Source: Rhizobium sp. CFBP 8762
GTDB lineage: Bacteria; Pseudomonadota; Alphaproteobacteria; Rhizobiales; Rhizobiaceae
Assembly (NCBI RefSeq): GCF_014841565.1
Contig: NZ_JACYUD010000003.1
Location: 62,001 to 126,000, forward strand
DNA: 64,000 nucleotides
Direction of reading: 5' to 3'
Notes under the pieces: generated by a model
Database searches by the model: none
What the model saw: the letters and a program-made list of their open reading frames with translations, nothing else
Told to the model about the DNA's origin: nothing
Shown here: positions 9,451 through 18,076 of the stretch, piece after piece
Position numbering within the stretch: the first letter of the stretch is position 1
Layout: the number at the start of each line of letters is the position of its first letter
Position numbers and translations under genes: made by a program

Positions 9451-10464
9451 ATGCCGGGACGGATATTATTGGCTGCCGCGCTTACCTTGGCCTCGGCATA
9501 TGGTCTCTCAGCGCAGGAGGTTACGCCCCAGTCCACGCCACCAGCGCAGACCGAGCCGCAAATTCAGCCCGCCCCCGTGGAATCAGCGCCCACTGCGCCT
9601 CTAGCCGGGCAAGCAGCTCCTGATCCAGCCGTTGCTGCGCCGCAGGCACCGTCCCTGCCGGCGACTCCAACACAGCCGTCCACTCAAGTTGATGGTGCTG
9701 TAACCCCCACACCTGAATCGGCAACCGTTCCCCATGACCTGACCCCATGGGGCATGTTCATGGCCGCTGATATCGTGGTCAAAGCGGTCATGATTGGTCT
9801 GGCTCTGGCCTCCGTTCTGACCTGGGCAATCCTTGTTTTCAAGGCCGGCGAGTTGGGAACTGGTGGAAAACGCGTTCGACGTGCTGTTCGCATCGCTTCT
9901 GACGCAACATCGCTACAGGACGCCGTCCAAGCCTTTGGCTCAGTTCGCGGCCCGGTACGCAAGATGTTGCAGGCAGCCATGAACGAACTGGAGAAATCCG
10001 AAGCGATCATTGATCACACCGATGGTTCGGGCGTGAAGGAGCGCGTTGAGTCCCATTTGTCCCGTATCGAAATTGCTGCCGGCAAATCGATGGCTAAGGG
10101 TACAGGGATACTGGCGACAATCGGCTCGATCTCGCCTTTCGTTGGCTTGTTCGGAACGGTGTGGGGCATCATGAATTCCTTCATTGGCATCAGCGAGTCC
10201 CAGACAACCAATCTTGCGGTGGTTGCCCCCGGTATTGCCGAGGCGCTGCTTGCAACCGCCATCGGCCTCGTTGCCGCAATTCCCGCTGTTGTGATCTACA
10301 ACATATTCGCACGCGCTATCGGCACCTACCGTCAGTATCTTGCGGACGCCAGCGCGGCTGTTGAGCGACTCGTCAGCCGCGATCTTGACTTCCGGGCAGC
10401 ACGTCACCGTCCGGGCACGTCTGCTGCGATTCTTTCCGCTGAAGCCGCGAAACGGAGGGGCTGA
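9451..10464 (+). CDS. exbB: ExbB, TonB-system proton-channel subunit
   Basis: A 337-residue MotA/TolQ/ExbB-family membrane protein that, with ExbD, converts the proton gradient into motion of TonB to drive siderophore, haem and vitamin import. A signal sequence (LAAALTLASAYGLSAQ) and a long Pro/Ala/Gln-rich periplasmic segment (residues ~25-95) precede three membrane helices. That extended N terminus is common in alphaproteobacterial ExbB. Family motifs near the second and third helices are LATIGSISPFVGLFGTVWGI and EALLATAIGLVAAIPAVVIY. GGAAGGG lies upstream of ATG 9451. exbD follows 2 bases downstream. No tonB follows, unlike many exbB-exbD-tonB loci. Confidence 0.92.
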   Translation: MPGRILLAAALTLASAYGLSAQEVTPQSTPPAQTEPQIQPAPVESAPTAPLAGQAAPDPAVAAPQAPSLPATPTQPSTQVDGAVTPTPESATVPHDLTPWGMFMAADIVVKAVMIGLALASVLTWAILVFKAGELGTGGKRVRRAVRIASDATSLQDAVQAFGSVRGPVRKMLQAAMNELEKSEAIIDHTDGSGVKERVESHLSRIEIAAGKSMAKGTGILATIGSISPFVGLFGTVWGIMNSFIGISESQTTNLAVVAPGIAEALLATAIGLVAAIPAVVIYNIFARAIGTYRQYLADASAAVERLVSRDLDFRAARHRPGTSAAILSAEAAKRRG

Positions 10465-10466
10465 CC

Positions 10467-10898
10467 ATGGCCGGAAAAATTCGGGAAGGTGGAGACGATC
10501 TTGAAGAAAACAGCGAGATCAACGTCACACCATTTATCGACGTCATCCTGGTTCTGCTCATTATTTTTATGGTTGCAGCACCGCTCGCAACCGTCGATGT
10601 CAAAGTTGATCTGCCGCAGTCTGTCGCACAACCTAGCCCACCGCCAGTTAATCCAGTCTGGCTTTCGCTGAAGGCTGATTTGACGTTGTATCTTGGCAAT
10701 GACCCCATTTCCCGAGAGGCTTTTGCACCATCACTGGAACGAGCGACCGAGGGCAAGAAAGATACACGCATTTATTTAAAGGCAGATCAGTCCGTCGATT
10801 ACGGCGAACTGACAGGCGTCATGAACATGCTACAGAAGGCGGGCTACTCGAAGATCGCATTGGTGGGGCTGGATATGGGGTCTGCTCCAGCCCTTTGA
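10467..10898 (+). CDS. exbD: ExbD, TonB-system energizer subunit
   Basis: A 143-residue single-pass inner-membrane protein, the partner of ExbB. The N-terminal cytoplasmic part ends in EINVTPFIDVILVLLIIFMV, which carries the conserved membrane Asp (FIDV) that takes part in proton flow. A periplasmic domain follows (VDLPQSVAQPSPPP, then VSLKADLTLYLGN-like and DQSVDYGELTGVMNMLQKAG) with the ExbD/TolR fold. It starts 2 bases after exbB, so the two are co-translated. Downstream, a gene on the opposite strand ends 20 bases away, so the operon here has only two genes. Confidence 0.95.
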   Translation: MAGKIREGGDDLEENSEINVTPFIDVILVLLIIFMVAAPLATVDVKVDLPQSVAQPSPPPVNPVWLSLKADLTLYLGNDPISREAFAPSLERATEGKKDTRIYLKADQSVDYGELTGVMNMLQKAGYSKIALVGLDMGSAPAL

Positions 10899-10917
10899 GG
10901 GCGTAAACCAGCTTCCC

Positions 10918-11241
10918 TTACAGCTCGGCGAATTCCGGGTACTTCTTTACGATCGCATCATGGCTATCGCAGGAGGTATCGGTAAATTCAAGCGGGATGG
11001 CGGCAACATCAGCAACCGTAACAGGCTTCTCCGACGAGACGGTAACGACTTCACCGTTCTCCAAAATCAGCTCTGCATGCTCAATAAAGCCCTTTTGCAG
11101 CAGCCAGTCTCTAGGCGCGTGAAGCGATACGATAACCGTGTTAGGCTCGTCGGGAATGCTTCCAGCAGATAGCTTATAGGAGACTGGTGTTTGCTCCTGT
11201 CCAATTTGCAGGTGACCCGAGCCTTCTTTGGTTTCAATCAT
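10918..11241 (-). CDS. Hypothetical protein, 107 aa
   Basis: An unrecognised soluble protein without signal peptide or membrane helix. It is acidic and rich in beta-prone stretches (NTVIVSLHAPRDWLLQKGF, AELILENGEVVTVSSEKPVT), suggesting a small beta domain. A strong ribosome site (AAGGAGAG) sits just upstream of the ATG at 11241, which supports a real gene. It converges with exbD and diverges from the 81-aa gene at 11357; the 115-base gap between the two starts must hold both promoters. No function can be assigned. Confidence 0.7.
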   Translation of the reverse strand: MIETKEGSGHLQIGQEQTPVSYKLSAGSIPDEPNTVIVSLHAPRDWLLQKGFIEHAELILENGEVVTVSSEKPVTVADVAAIPLEFTDTSCDSHDAIVKKYPEFAEL

Positions 11242-11356
11242 AACACTCTCCTTTTTGTTTCAGCAGCTTAACGCATAAGCGCCTCTACTGTTCCGTCACT
11301 GCGCAGGAACCAAGTTCGCCGCCAGCCGTTCTGAACAGCAGTCAAAGGAGAGCAGA

Positions 11357-11602
11357 ATGGTAAATGTAACCTACAAAATCGTAGAGCACGATGGCGGCTG
11401 GGCCTACAAGGTTGGCGACGTATTTTCCGAACCTTTCCCCACGCATGACGCCGCACTCAGGGCTGCAGAAGCAGCGGCACAAGAGCAACAGGTTGGTGGC
11501 AACGACGAAATCATCAGTTACCAGGATGAAGCAGGCAACTGGGTGGAGGAAACGGCATCCGGCGGAGATCGCCCGGAAACGACCATCGAGGATCAATCCT
11601 AG
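11357..11602 (+). CDS. Small DUF2188-like protein, 81 aa
   Basis: A small acidic soluble protein. The N-terminal half (VTYKIVEHDGGWAYKVGDVF, then FPTHDAALRAAEAAAQEQ) fits the pattern of DUF2188-type proteins: a beta hairpin ending in a tryptophan-containing strand, followed by an alanine-rich helix. The C-terminal half (EIISYQDEAGNWVEE) may form a further hairpin. AAGGAGAG lies 5-6 bases upstream of the ATG, a strong ribosome site identical to that of the divergent neighbour at 11241. The biochemical role of this family is unknown to me; the family call is from memory and tentative. Confidence 0.65.
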   Translation: MVNVTYKIVEHDGGWAYKVGDVFSEPFPTHDAALRAAEAAAQEQQVGGNDEIISYQDEAGNWVEETASGGDRPETTIEDQS

Positions 11603-11651
11603 CTATAGTGAAAAAAGTTCGGTATTCCGCCAAAACGACAAGATATAGGGT

Positions 11652-11702
11652 TGACCGGCGGGTGTTTGCGATGCTCTTTTAGAGCATGTTAAAAACCGGT
11701 CA
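11652..11702. repeat. Imperfect cruciform with nested palindromes
   Basis: Two nested inverted repeats share one centre: an outer 7-bp pair (TGACCGG at 11652-11658 with CCGGTCA at 11696-11702) and an inner 7-bp pair (ATGCTCT at 11671-11677 with AGAGCAT at 11681-11687, 3-base loop). The inner arm carries the same TAGAGCA core as the ends of the palindromic repeats at 49.9, 50.4 and 60.5 kb, so this may be a diverged relative. No T-run follows, so a simple terminator is unlikely. Confidence 0.6.
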
Positions 11703-12075
11703 GGGACAATTGTTGCAAGGGTTTCAAGAAACGCGCTCACGAAATCTTCGCTTCTTGTGCGGCACACGTGCGACGGTCGCCGTCGCAATTGGTCTTGTCT
11801 TTTGTGTCACGTTTTTGTCGCAGATCGTACTATGCATTGAAACGACCAAATGCCCTTATACGCTCACCATTGAATCGGCAAAAACTGACGATGTGGGGTC
11901 AATAGCAGCGCCTTACGAGTTGTTGTCTCCGCATTCCGCGTCTTATCTGAACGCCAGGTCTAGTCTCTATACGGTACTGTTTCACGGGTCGAAGGTAACT
12001 CATTTAACGCATGACAGGTCCGCGGACTCTGCAATCTTTCATTCTATCCTGCCAAGAGCGCCACCAACGGCCTGA
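11686..12075 (+). CDS. Doubtful hypothetical ORF with one membrane helix
   Basis: An open frame of 129 codons with a single strongly hydrophobic segment (ATVAVAIGLVFCVTFLSQIV, residues ~29-48) and no recognisable family. The ATG lies inside the cruciform at 11652-11702 and has no ribosome site, and the C-terminal half looks non-protein-like (HDRSADSAIFHSILPRAPPT). A TTG near 11710 could serve instead. I list it because it covers an otherwise empty stretch, but it may well be non-coding. Confidence 0.25.
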   Translation: MLKTGQGQLLQGFQETRSRNLRFLCGTRATVAVAIGLVFCVTFLSQIVLCIETTKCPYTLTIESAKTDDVGSIAAPYELLSPHSASYLNARSSLYTVLFHGSKVTHLTHDRSADSAIFHSILPRAPPTA

Positions 12076-12173
12076 AACGGGCTGAACTCAGCCAATCGTC
12101 GCGCTCTTCGAACAATAAGCGTATGTTTCCTCACAAGCAGCCAATAGACTGCAAGTGTGAAAAGACCTAACAT

Positions 12174-13196
12174 ATGAAAACACTACGAAAATTCATATGG
12201 CCTGTAATCGGACTCGCGGCGATCATGTTTTCGCTGTGGGCGCTGTATCACGAGCTACGCGGGTTGTCGTTCGACGCGTTCATGTCATCGCTGATTGCTA
12301 TTCCTTTACATGGCTGGGTCTTGTGCGTGCTTTCAACGGTCGTTGCCTATGCCGCGCTGGCTGGCTATGATCGGCTGGCGCTGGAACATCTTGGTCACAA
12401 GATATCGTTGATTTTCATCAGCCTGTGCTCGTTCACGACATACGCACTGTCGCACAATCTTGGCGCATCCGTCTTTTCCGGAGCTGTTGTTCGGTATCGG
12501 GCCTATCAGTCGAAAGGACTGACAGTCACCGAAGTGGGCCTTCTGGTTGCGTTCTGCTCGTTTACGTTCGCATTGGGCACGGTCATGCTATCGGCTCTGG
12601 TGCTTCTCCTTCAACCCGACATTATCGAGCGATTTACCGATGTCCTGCCACTGGGTGCAGCTGTTTCGACAGGCACGGTCATGCTGGTGTTCGTGGCGCT
12701 CTATGTGATTGGGAGTCTTGTCGGCTTTCGCCCCATTCGGACGCGCTGGCTGAAGCTCGAATATCCGAAACCCTCGCTCGTCCTTCGCCAACTGATCATT
12801 GCACCGATGGAATTGATCGCTGCGGCGTCGATCATCTACTTCGCGCTACCCCATGCGGGCAATCCGGGTTTTCTGGTTGTGCTGGGGATTTTTCTCGCGT
12901 CTTTTTCAGTCGCGCTGTTATCCCATGCGCCGGGTGGAATTGGTGTTCTTGAGTTGGTTTTTATCGCCGGTCTTCCGGAAATGAACCCGGCTGATGTTCT
13001 GGCTGCGTTGGTAGTGTTCAGGCTACTGTATCTGCTGATCCCGTTCGTTTTTGCGCTCGGTGTTATTCTCGTTTTCGAGGGATCGCGATACCGGGCGGAG
13101 AAGAGGCGCGAGCGTATTTCACCCTCGCCCGCTGAACAGTTTGCAACAAGCTCCGATAAAGACGCGACAATTTTGACAAAACGAGACGGACATTAA
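12174..13196 (+). CDS. UPF0104/LPG-synthase-type integral membrane protein
   Basis: A 340-residue inner-membrane protein with about eight hydrophobic helices, resembling the YbhN/UPF0104 family, the membrane half of lysylphosphatidylglycerol synthases (MprF). Visible hallmarks are SHNLGASVFSGAVVRYRAYQ, ALLSHAPGGIGVLELVFI and the final helix LLYLLIPFVFALGVILVFEG. The soluble aminoacyl-transferase domain of MprF is absent, so it is more likely a flippase-like or orphan family member. Its TAA (13194-13196) shares a base with the ATG of mrpA, indicating translational coupling to the Mrp antiporter operon. The ribosome site is weak. Confidence 0.75.
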   Translation: MKTLRKFIWPVIGLAAIMFSLWALYHELRGLSFDAFMSSLIAIPLHGWVLCVLSTVVAYAALAGYDRLALEHLGHKISLIFISLCSFTTYALSHNLGASVFSGAVVRYRAYQSKGLTVTEVGLLVAFCSFTFALGTVMLSALVLLLQPDIIERFTDVLPLGAAVSTGTVMLVFVALYVIGSLVGFRPIRTRWLKLEYPKPSLVLRQLIIAPMELIAAASIIYFALPHAGNPGFLVVLGIFLASFSVALLSHAPGGIGVLELVFIAGLPEMNPADVLAALVVFRLLYLLIPFVFALGVILVFEGSRYRAEKRRERISPSPAEQFATSSDKDATILTKRDGH

Positions 13197-16114
13197 TGGG
13201 TAATCTTCTGTTCGCACTGGTGTTTCTGCCGTTTCTGAGCTGTCTTGTTGCAGCACTGGTGCCCACATCTGCACGCGGCTTCGCCACTTGGCTCGCGGGC
13301 CTCACCTCTCTTTTCGCTCTTGCGTTGACGGCCGGACTGTATCCGAGTGTAACCGACGGCGCTATTCTGCGGGCTGAACTTGGCTGGCTTCCTGATCTGG
13401 GGCTAAATCTGACATTGCGGATGGATGGTTTTGCGTGGCTGTTCACGGTTTTGATCAGCGCCATCGGTCTGCTCGTTGTGGTCTATGCACGCTATTATAT
13501 GTCGCCGGAAGATCCGGTACCGCGTTTCTTCTCGCTGTTTCTGGCCTTCATGGGGTCTATGCTTGGGCTCATCCTGTCGGGTAACATCGTCCTTCTGGCG
13601 ATCTTCTGGGAACTAACGAGCATCGTGTCCTTCCTGCTGATCGGGTACTGGCATCACAATGCCGCGGCTCGGGATGGGGCGCGTATGGCTTTGATTGTAA
13701 CGGCAACCGGCGGGCTCTGTTTGCTGGTTGGTCTGCTGCTGCTCGGCCATATCGTCGGCAGCTATGATCTGGACGTCGTACTTGCATCGGGCGCAAAGAT
13801 ACGAGCCCATCCGCTTTATCTTTCCGTGTTGCTGCTGATCCTGATGGGTGCGCTGACAAAAAGCGCTCAGTTTCCGTTTCATTTCTGGCTTCCGCACGCC
13901 ATGGCAGCCCCTACTCCGGTTTCGGCCTATCTGCATTCCGCAACGATGGTGAAAGCGGGAGTCTTTTTGCTAACCCGGTTCTGGCCAGTGCTGGCAGGTA
14001 CAGATGCGTGGTTCTGGGTTGTTGGAACAGCCGGGCTGACCACCCTTTTGCTCGGTGCCTATTTTGCCATTTTCCAGCAGGATCTGAAGGGTCTACTCGC
14101 CTATTCAACAATCAGTCATCTGGGGCTCATTACGGTGCTGTTAAGCCTTGGCAGCCCCATCGCCGCCGTCGCGGCTATCTTCCATACAGTCAATCACGCG
14201 ACGTTCAAGGCATCGCTCTTTATGGCAGCCGGTATCATCGACCATGAAACCGGGACTCGCGATCTGAGGCGTTTAACGGGGCTTGCGCGATACATGCCGA
14301 TAACCGCCACGCTGGCGATGGTCGCCAGTGCAGCAATGGCCGGCGTGCCATTGTTGAACGGGTTTCTGTCCAAAGAAATGTTCTTTGCAGAAGCAATCGA
14401 AACGCATGTTCCATCCGCTCTGGACACAATCACGCCGTATATCGCAACACTCGCCAGCATGTTCAGTGTGGTTTACTCGCTACGCTTCATTCACGGGGTA
14501 TTTTTCGGCCCGCCGCCTACCGATCTGCCGATCAAACCGCATGAACCGCCGCATTGGATGCGCGCGCCCGTTGAGTTTCTTGTCTTTGTTTGTCTGGTCA
14601 TTGGCATTATCCCAGCCTGGACAATTGGACCGTTCTTGCACACTGCCGTCATCTCTGTTCTGGGCGCGCAGACGCCTGTTTACAGTCTGGCGGTTTGGCA
14701 TGGCTTCAATCTGCCCTTACTGATGAGCATTATCGCGCTGGCAGGCGGTATCCTGCTGTATGTGCTGATGCGAAATTACCTGAAATCAAGCATCGAAGGC
14801 CCGCCCCTGCTGCGAGAATTGCAAGGTAAGCGCATTTTCGAACGTGTGCTCGTTACTATATCCTGGAAGTGGGCCAGATCGCTTGAAAAAACCATTGCAA
14901 CGCGCCGCCTACAGCCTCAACTCCGCGTGCTCGCTGGTTTCTCCCTCGCGTCTGCGGCCGTTGTTTTATACCTTGGTGGTTTCCGGCCCGCAGCCATGGC
15001 ATTGAGTGATGTTGATCCAGCCTTCGCGTTTCTTTGGCTGATTGGTGCAGCCTTCGCCATCGCCGCTGCGTATCAAGCGAAGTTTCACCGACTGGCATCG
15101 CTCGTGTTGCTGGGTGGTGCGGGTCTGGTGACGTGTCTGTCGTTCGTGTGGATGTCCGCGCCGGATCTGGCCGTCACCCAATTGCTGGTAGAAATCGTCA
15201 CCACGGTGCTGATCCTGCTTGGCCTTCGCTGGCTTCCCAAACGGCTGCAACTGGTGGAAGACGAAGAGCGACTGACGTTCGGTGTTCGTATGCGCCGTCT
15301 GCGCGATCTGGTTCTCGCCGTGGCAATCGGAATCGGCATGATGCTGATTTCTTATTCCATCATGACACGGCCCGTATCCGAAAGCATATCATCTTACTTT
15401 TTGGACAAGGCCTATTCAGAAGGCGGAGGACGCAACGTCGTCAACGTCATTCTGGTCGATTTCCGGGGATTTGATACGCTCGGCGAAATCACGGTGCTGT
15501 GTATCGTTGCCCTCAGCGTCTATGCGCTGCTACGGCGGTTCCGTCCGGCTTCGGACAGCCTGGAACTGCCGCAGCAACAGCAAGTACAGAACGCATTCGA
15601 CGATGCTCAGCCAGAGCGCAACAAGGGCGACACGGCGACCGATTATCTGGCGATTCCCTCCGTGCTGATGAAGTGGCTATTTCCGATCATAGGAATGCTG
15701 GCTGCCTTCCTGTTCTTCCGGGGGCACGACCTACCCGGTGGCGGTTTCGCCGCCGGTATCACCATGTCCATCGCTTTTATCCTGCAGTATATGGCCAAGG
15801 GCACCCGCTGGGTGGAAGAGCGCTTGCGAATTCTGCCACTGCGCTGGATGAGCGTGGGACTTATTTTCGCGTCGCTGACCGGGGCTGGTGCGTGGGCCTT
15901 CGGCTATCCATTCCTGACCTCCGCGTTCCGATACGTCGATATCCCGCTGATTGGCACCATTCCGCTGGCCACTGCGGTGCTGTTCGATCTCGGGGTCTTC
16001 CTGCTCGTTGTGGGCGCCACTGTGCTGATTCTGATTGCGCTGGCGCACCAGTCCATTCGTTCACCCCGTGCGCAAGCGCGCGCCTTGAAAGCCAAACTGA
16101 AGGAGGTGGTGTGA
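13196..16114 (+). CDS. mrpA: Na+/H+ antiporter subunit A with fused subunit B (MrpAB/PhaAB type)
   Basis: A 972-residue polytopic protein, the largest subunit of the multi-subunit Mrp (Pha/Mnh) cation/proton antiporter related to respiratory complex I. The NuoL-like part contains VLLAIFWELTSIVSFLLIGY with the conserved membrane Glu, and ALTKSAQFPFHFWLPHAMAA followed by TPVSAYLHSATMVKAG with the conserved Lys. The C-terminal ~150 residues (LFFRGHDLPGGGFAAGITMS and following helices) are the MrpB domain, so A and B are fused as in rhizobial PhaAB. It starts one base inside the preceding gene and its TGA overlaps the ATG of mrpC. In Sinorhizobium such systems support pH and K+/Na+ adaptation. 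Confidence 0.95.
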   Translation: MGNLLFALVFLPFLSCLVAALVPTSARGFATWLAGLTSLFALALTAGLYPSVTDGAILRAELGWLPDLGLNLTLRMDGFAWLFTVLISAIGLLVVVYARYYMSPEDPVPRFFSLFLAFMGSMLGLILSGNIVLLAIFWELTSIVSFLLIGYWHHNAAARDGARMALIVTATGGLCLLVGLLLLGHIVGSYDLDVVLASGAKIRAHPLYLSVLLLILMGALTKSAQFPFHFWLPHAMAAPTPVSAYLHSATMVKAGVFLLTRFWPVLAGTDAWFWVVGTAGLTTLLLGAYFAIFQQDLKGLLAYSTISHLGLITVLLSLGSPIAAVAAIFHTVNHATFKASLFMAAGIIDHETGTRDLRRLTGLARYMPITATLAMVASAAMAGVPLLNGFLSKEMFFAEAIETHVPSALDTITPYIATLASMFSVVYSLRFIHGVFFGPPPTDLPIKPHEPPHWMRAPVEFLVFVCLVIGIIPAWTIGPFLHTAVISVLGAQTPVYSLAVWHGFNLPLLMSIIALAGGILLYVLMRNYLKSSIEGPPLLRELQGKRIFERVLVTISWKWARSLEKTIATRRLQPQLRVLAGFSLASAAVVLYLGGFRPAAMALSDVDPAFAFLWLIGAAFAIAAAYQAKFHRLASLVLLGGAGLVTCLSFVWMSAPDLAVTQLLVEIVTTVLILLGLRWLPKRLQLVEDEERLTFGVRMRRLRDLVLAVAIGIGMMLISYSIMTRPVSESISSYFLDKAYSEGGGRNVVNVILVDFRGFDTLGEITVLCIVALSVYALLRRFRPASDSLELPQQQQVQNAFDDAQPERNKGDTATDYLAIPSVLMKWLFPIIGMLAAFLFFRGHDLPGGGFAAGITMSIAFILQYMAKGTRWVEERLRILPLRWMSVGLIFASLTGAGAWAFGYPFLTSAFRYVDIPLIGTIPLATAVLFDLGVFLLVVGATVLILIALAHQSIRSPRAQARALKAKLKEVV

Positions 16115-16443
16115 TGGAAATCGTCTTGTCCATTGGCATCGGCGTACTCTCGGCCTCCGGTACCTGGCTATTATTCCGGCCCAGAACCTATCAGGTCATC
16201 ATCGGGCTTTCTTTGTTGTCCTACGCCGTCAACCTGTTCATTTTCAGCATGGGCAGGTTGACCTTTAATTCGCCTCCCGTGCTGAGAGATGGGGTGTCAA
16301 CACAGGCACTGACGGACCCAGTTCCTCAAGCGCTGGTGCTGACCGCTATCGTTATCGGTTTTGCAATGACGGCACTCTTCCTCGTGGTTTTGCTGGCTGC
16401 ACGTGGTTTCACAGGCACGGACCATGTGGACTCGAGGGAATAG
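16114..16443 (+). CDS. mrpC: Na+/H+ antiporter subunit C
   Basis: A 109-residue, three-helix membrane protein homologous to NuoK. It contains VLSIGIGVLSASGTWLLFRP, the conserved SLLSYAVNLFIFSMG, and DPVPQALVLTAIVIGFAMTA, which is nearly invariant in MrpC. I chose ATG 16114, which overlaps the mrpA stop by one base (GTGATGG) and has AGGAGGTG upstream; the same frame is open further upstream inside mrpA but is only a shadow there. mrpD starts one base after its stop codon. Confidence 0.95.
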   Translation: MEIVLSIGIGVLSASGTWLLFRPRTYQVIIGLSLLSYAVNLFIFSMGRLTFNSPPVLRDGVSTQALTDPVPQALVLTAIVIGFAMTALFLVVLLAARGFTGTDHVDSRE

Positions 16444-16444
16444 C

Positions 16445-18076
16445 ATGCCAGCCATGAACCATCTTATCCTGCTGCCAATCCTGCTGCCATTGCTCACAGC
16501 GGCCATCATCATTCCCATTGACGAGCGTCGCCGTCCCATCAAAGCCGTCATCAGCTTTCTGTCGACCCTGTTTCTCGTCTTCATTGCAATGGCCCTGATC
16601 GTTGTTGCGAAAGCTGAACCCGATGCAAGCAGCAACGCGTATTTGCTCGGCAATTGGCCCGCGCCCTTCGGCATCGTGTTCGTACTGGATCGCCTGTCAG
16701 CTCTTATGTTGCTGCTAACCAGCGTTCTCGGGTTGGCGACGCACATCTACGCGCTGGCGCGTTGGCACAATGCGGGCCAACATTTCCACACCATGCTGCA
16801 ACTGTTGTTCGTCGGCATCAACGGCGCATTTCTCACCGGCGACCTCTTCAACCTGTTCGTCTTTTTCGAGGTTATGCTGGCCGCCTCTTACGGCTTGATG
16901 TTGCACGGCTCTGGCCCGGTGCGCGTCAAGGCGGGCTTGCATTATATCGCGATCAATCTCGCCGCATCGTTTCTGTTTCTTATCGGGGTCAGCCTAATTT
17001 ATGGCTCAACGGGCACGTTGAACATGGCAGATCTTGCCGTGAAAATTACGCAGATCGGCCCTGAAACCCGTATGATGATGGAGGCGGGTGCAGCCATTCT
17101 CGGCGTTGCGTTTCTGGTGAAAGCCGGAATGTGGCCGCTGGGGTTCTGGCTGCCGCCTGCCTATGCTGCAGCATCACCCCCGGCTGCGGCTATATTCGCG
17201 ATTTTGAGCAAGGTTGGTATCTACATCATCCTTCGCCTGTCTCTGTTGTTGTTCAGTGATCAGGCTGGCACCTCAACCGGTTTTGGAACCTGGGTGCTGC
17301 TGTTGGGCGGTTTGGCAACCATCGTCTTCGGTCTGGTTGGGGTACTCGCGTCGCAAGCGGTGCCAAGATTGGCAAGCTACTGCCTGCTTATCTCTTCCGG
17401 CACGCTGCTGGCTGCGATTGGGTTGGGAAACACCGCCGTCATAGGTGGAGCCCTGTTCTATCTCGTCAGCTCAACGCTGGCGATTGGAGCCTTCTTCCTG
17501 CTGATAGAACTGGTGGAGCGAGGACGTGATGCCGGTGCGGACGTTCTCGCGGTCACCATGGAGGCCTATGGGGATACGGATGAGGATACTGTCGAGGAAG
17601 AAATTGGCGTTTCCATTCCCGCCACCATGGCGATTCTCGGCGGATGCTTCTGCCTGGTTGCATTGCTGATCTCGGGTTTACCCCCCTTTTCCGGCTTTAT
17701 TGCAAAATTTTCTATTCTAAATGGCGTCTTCAATCCGTCGGGTATGGGGAATTCATCCCATGCCCTCACTGCCGCTGACTGGAGCTATGTAACGCTGGTC
17801 ATCATCTCAGGCCTTGCCAGCATGATCGCGCTTAGCCGCGTCGGTATCCGCACCTTCTGGGCATCTATTGAAGGTACCATTCCCCGAGTGGTCTTGCTGG
17901 AAATTGTGCCCGTCGCAGCGCTTTTGGCGGTGTGTGTCGGGATGACAATTCTTGCAGGCCCAACCATGCGCTATATGGAAGCGACGGCACGATCACTACA
18001 GAGGCCGGAGCTATACATCCAGCAGGTCATTGGCCTGAAGCCGGTCGCTCCGCCAACAACAGGAGAGGCACCATGA
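16445..18076 (+). CDS. mrpD: Na+/H+ antiporter subunit D
   Basis: A 543-residue polytopic membrane protein of the NuoN/NuoM-like proton-pumping subunit family. Key segments are DLFNLFVFFEVMLAASYGLM with the conserved membrane Glu, and FLVKAGMWPLGFWLPPAYAA with the conserved Lys. AAIFAILSKVGIYIILR and LISGLPPFSGFIAKFSILNG follow. GAGGGA lies upstream of ATG 16445, which selects it over a frame reaching 16403. The stop overlaps the start of mrpE by four bases (ATGA). It works with MrpA in ion translocation. Confidence 0.95.
   Translation: MPAMNHLILLPILLPLLTAAIIIPIDERRRPIKAVISFLSTLFLVFIAMALIVVAKAEPDASSNAYLLGNWPAPFGIVFVLDRLSALMLLLTSVLGLATHIYALARWHNAGQHFHTMLQLLFVGINGAFLTGDLFNLFVFFEVMLAASYGLMLHGSGPVRVKAGLHYIAINLAASFLFLIGVSLIYGSTGTLNMADLAVKITQIGPETRMMMEAGAAILGVAFLVKAGMWPLGFWLPPAYAAASPPAAAIFAILSKVGIYIILRLSLLLFSDQAGTSTGFGTWVLLLGGLATIVFGLVGVLASQAVPRLASYCLLISSGTLLAAIGLGNTAVIGGALFYLVSSTLAIGAFFLLIELVERGRDAGADVLAVTMEAYGDTDEDTVEEEIGVSIPATMAILGGCFCLVALLISGLPPFSGFIAKFSILNGVFNPSGMGNSSHALTAADWSYVTLVIISGLASMIALSRVGIRTFWASIEGTIPRVVLLEIVPVAALLAVCVGMTILAGPTMRYMEATARSLQRPELYIQQVIGLKPVAPPTTGEAP

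Larger units (their letters stand above)
11603..12173. other. Largely empty intergenic stretch upstream of the UPF0104 gene
   Basis: 571 bases between the DUF2188-like gene and the UPF0104-type gene. Apart from the cruciform at 11652-11702 and the doubtful frame at 11686-12075, I see no gene, RNA gene or clear terminator. It must contain the promoter for the downstream membrane-protein/Mrp operon. Confidence 0.5.

Noticed and set aside
15499-16113. Upstream extension of the mrpC frame
   Set aside because: Overlaps the MrpB domain of mrpA in another frame; mrpC homologues start at 16114, where a ribosome site is present.
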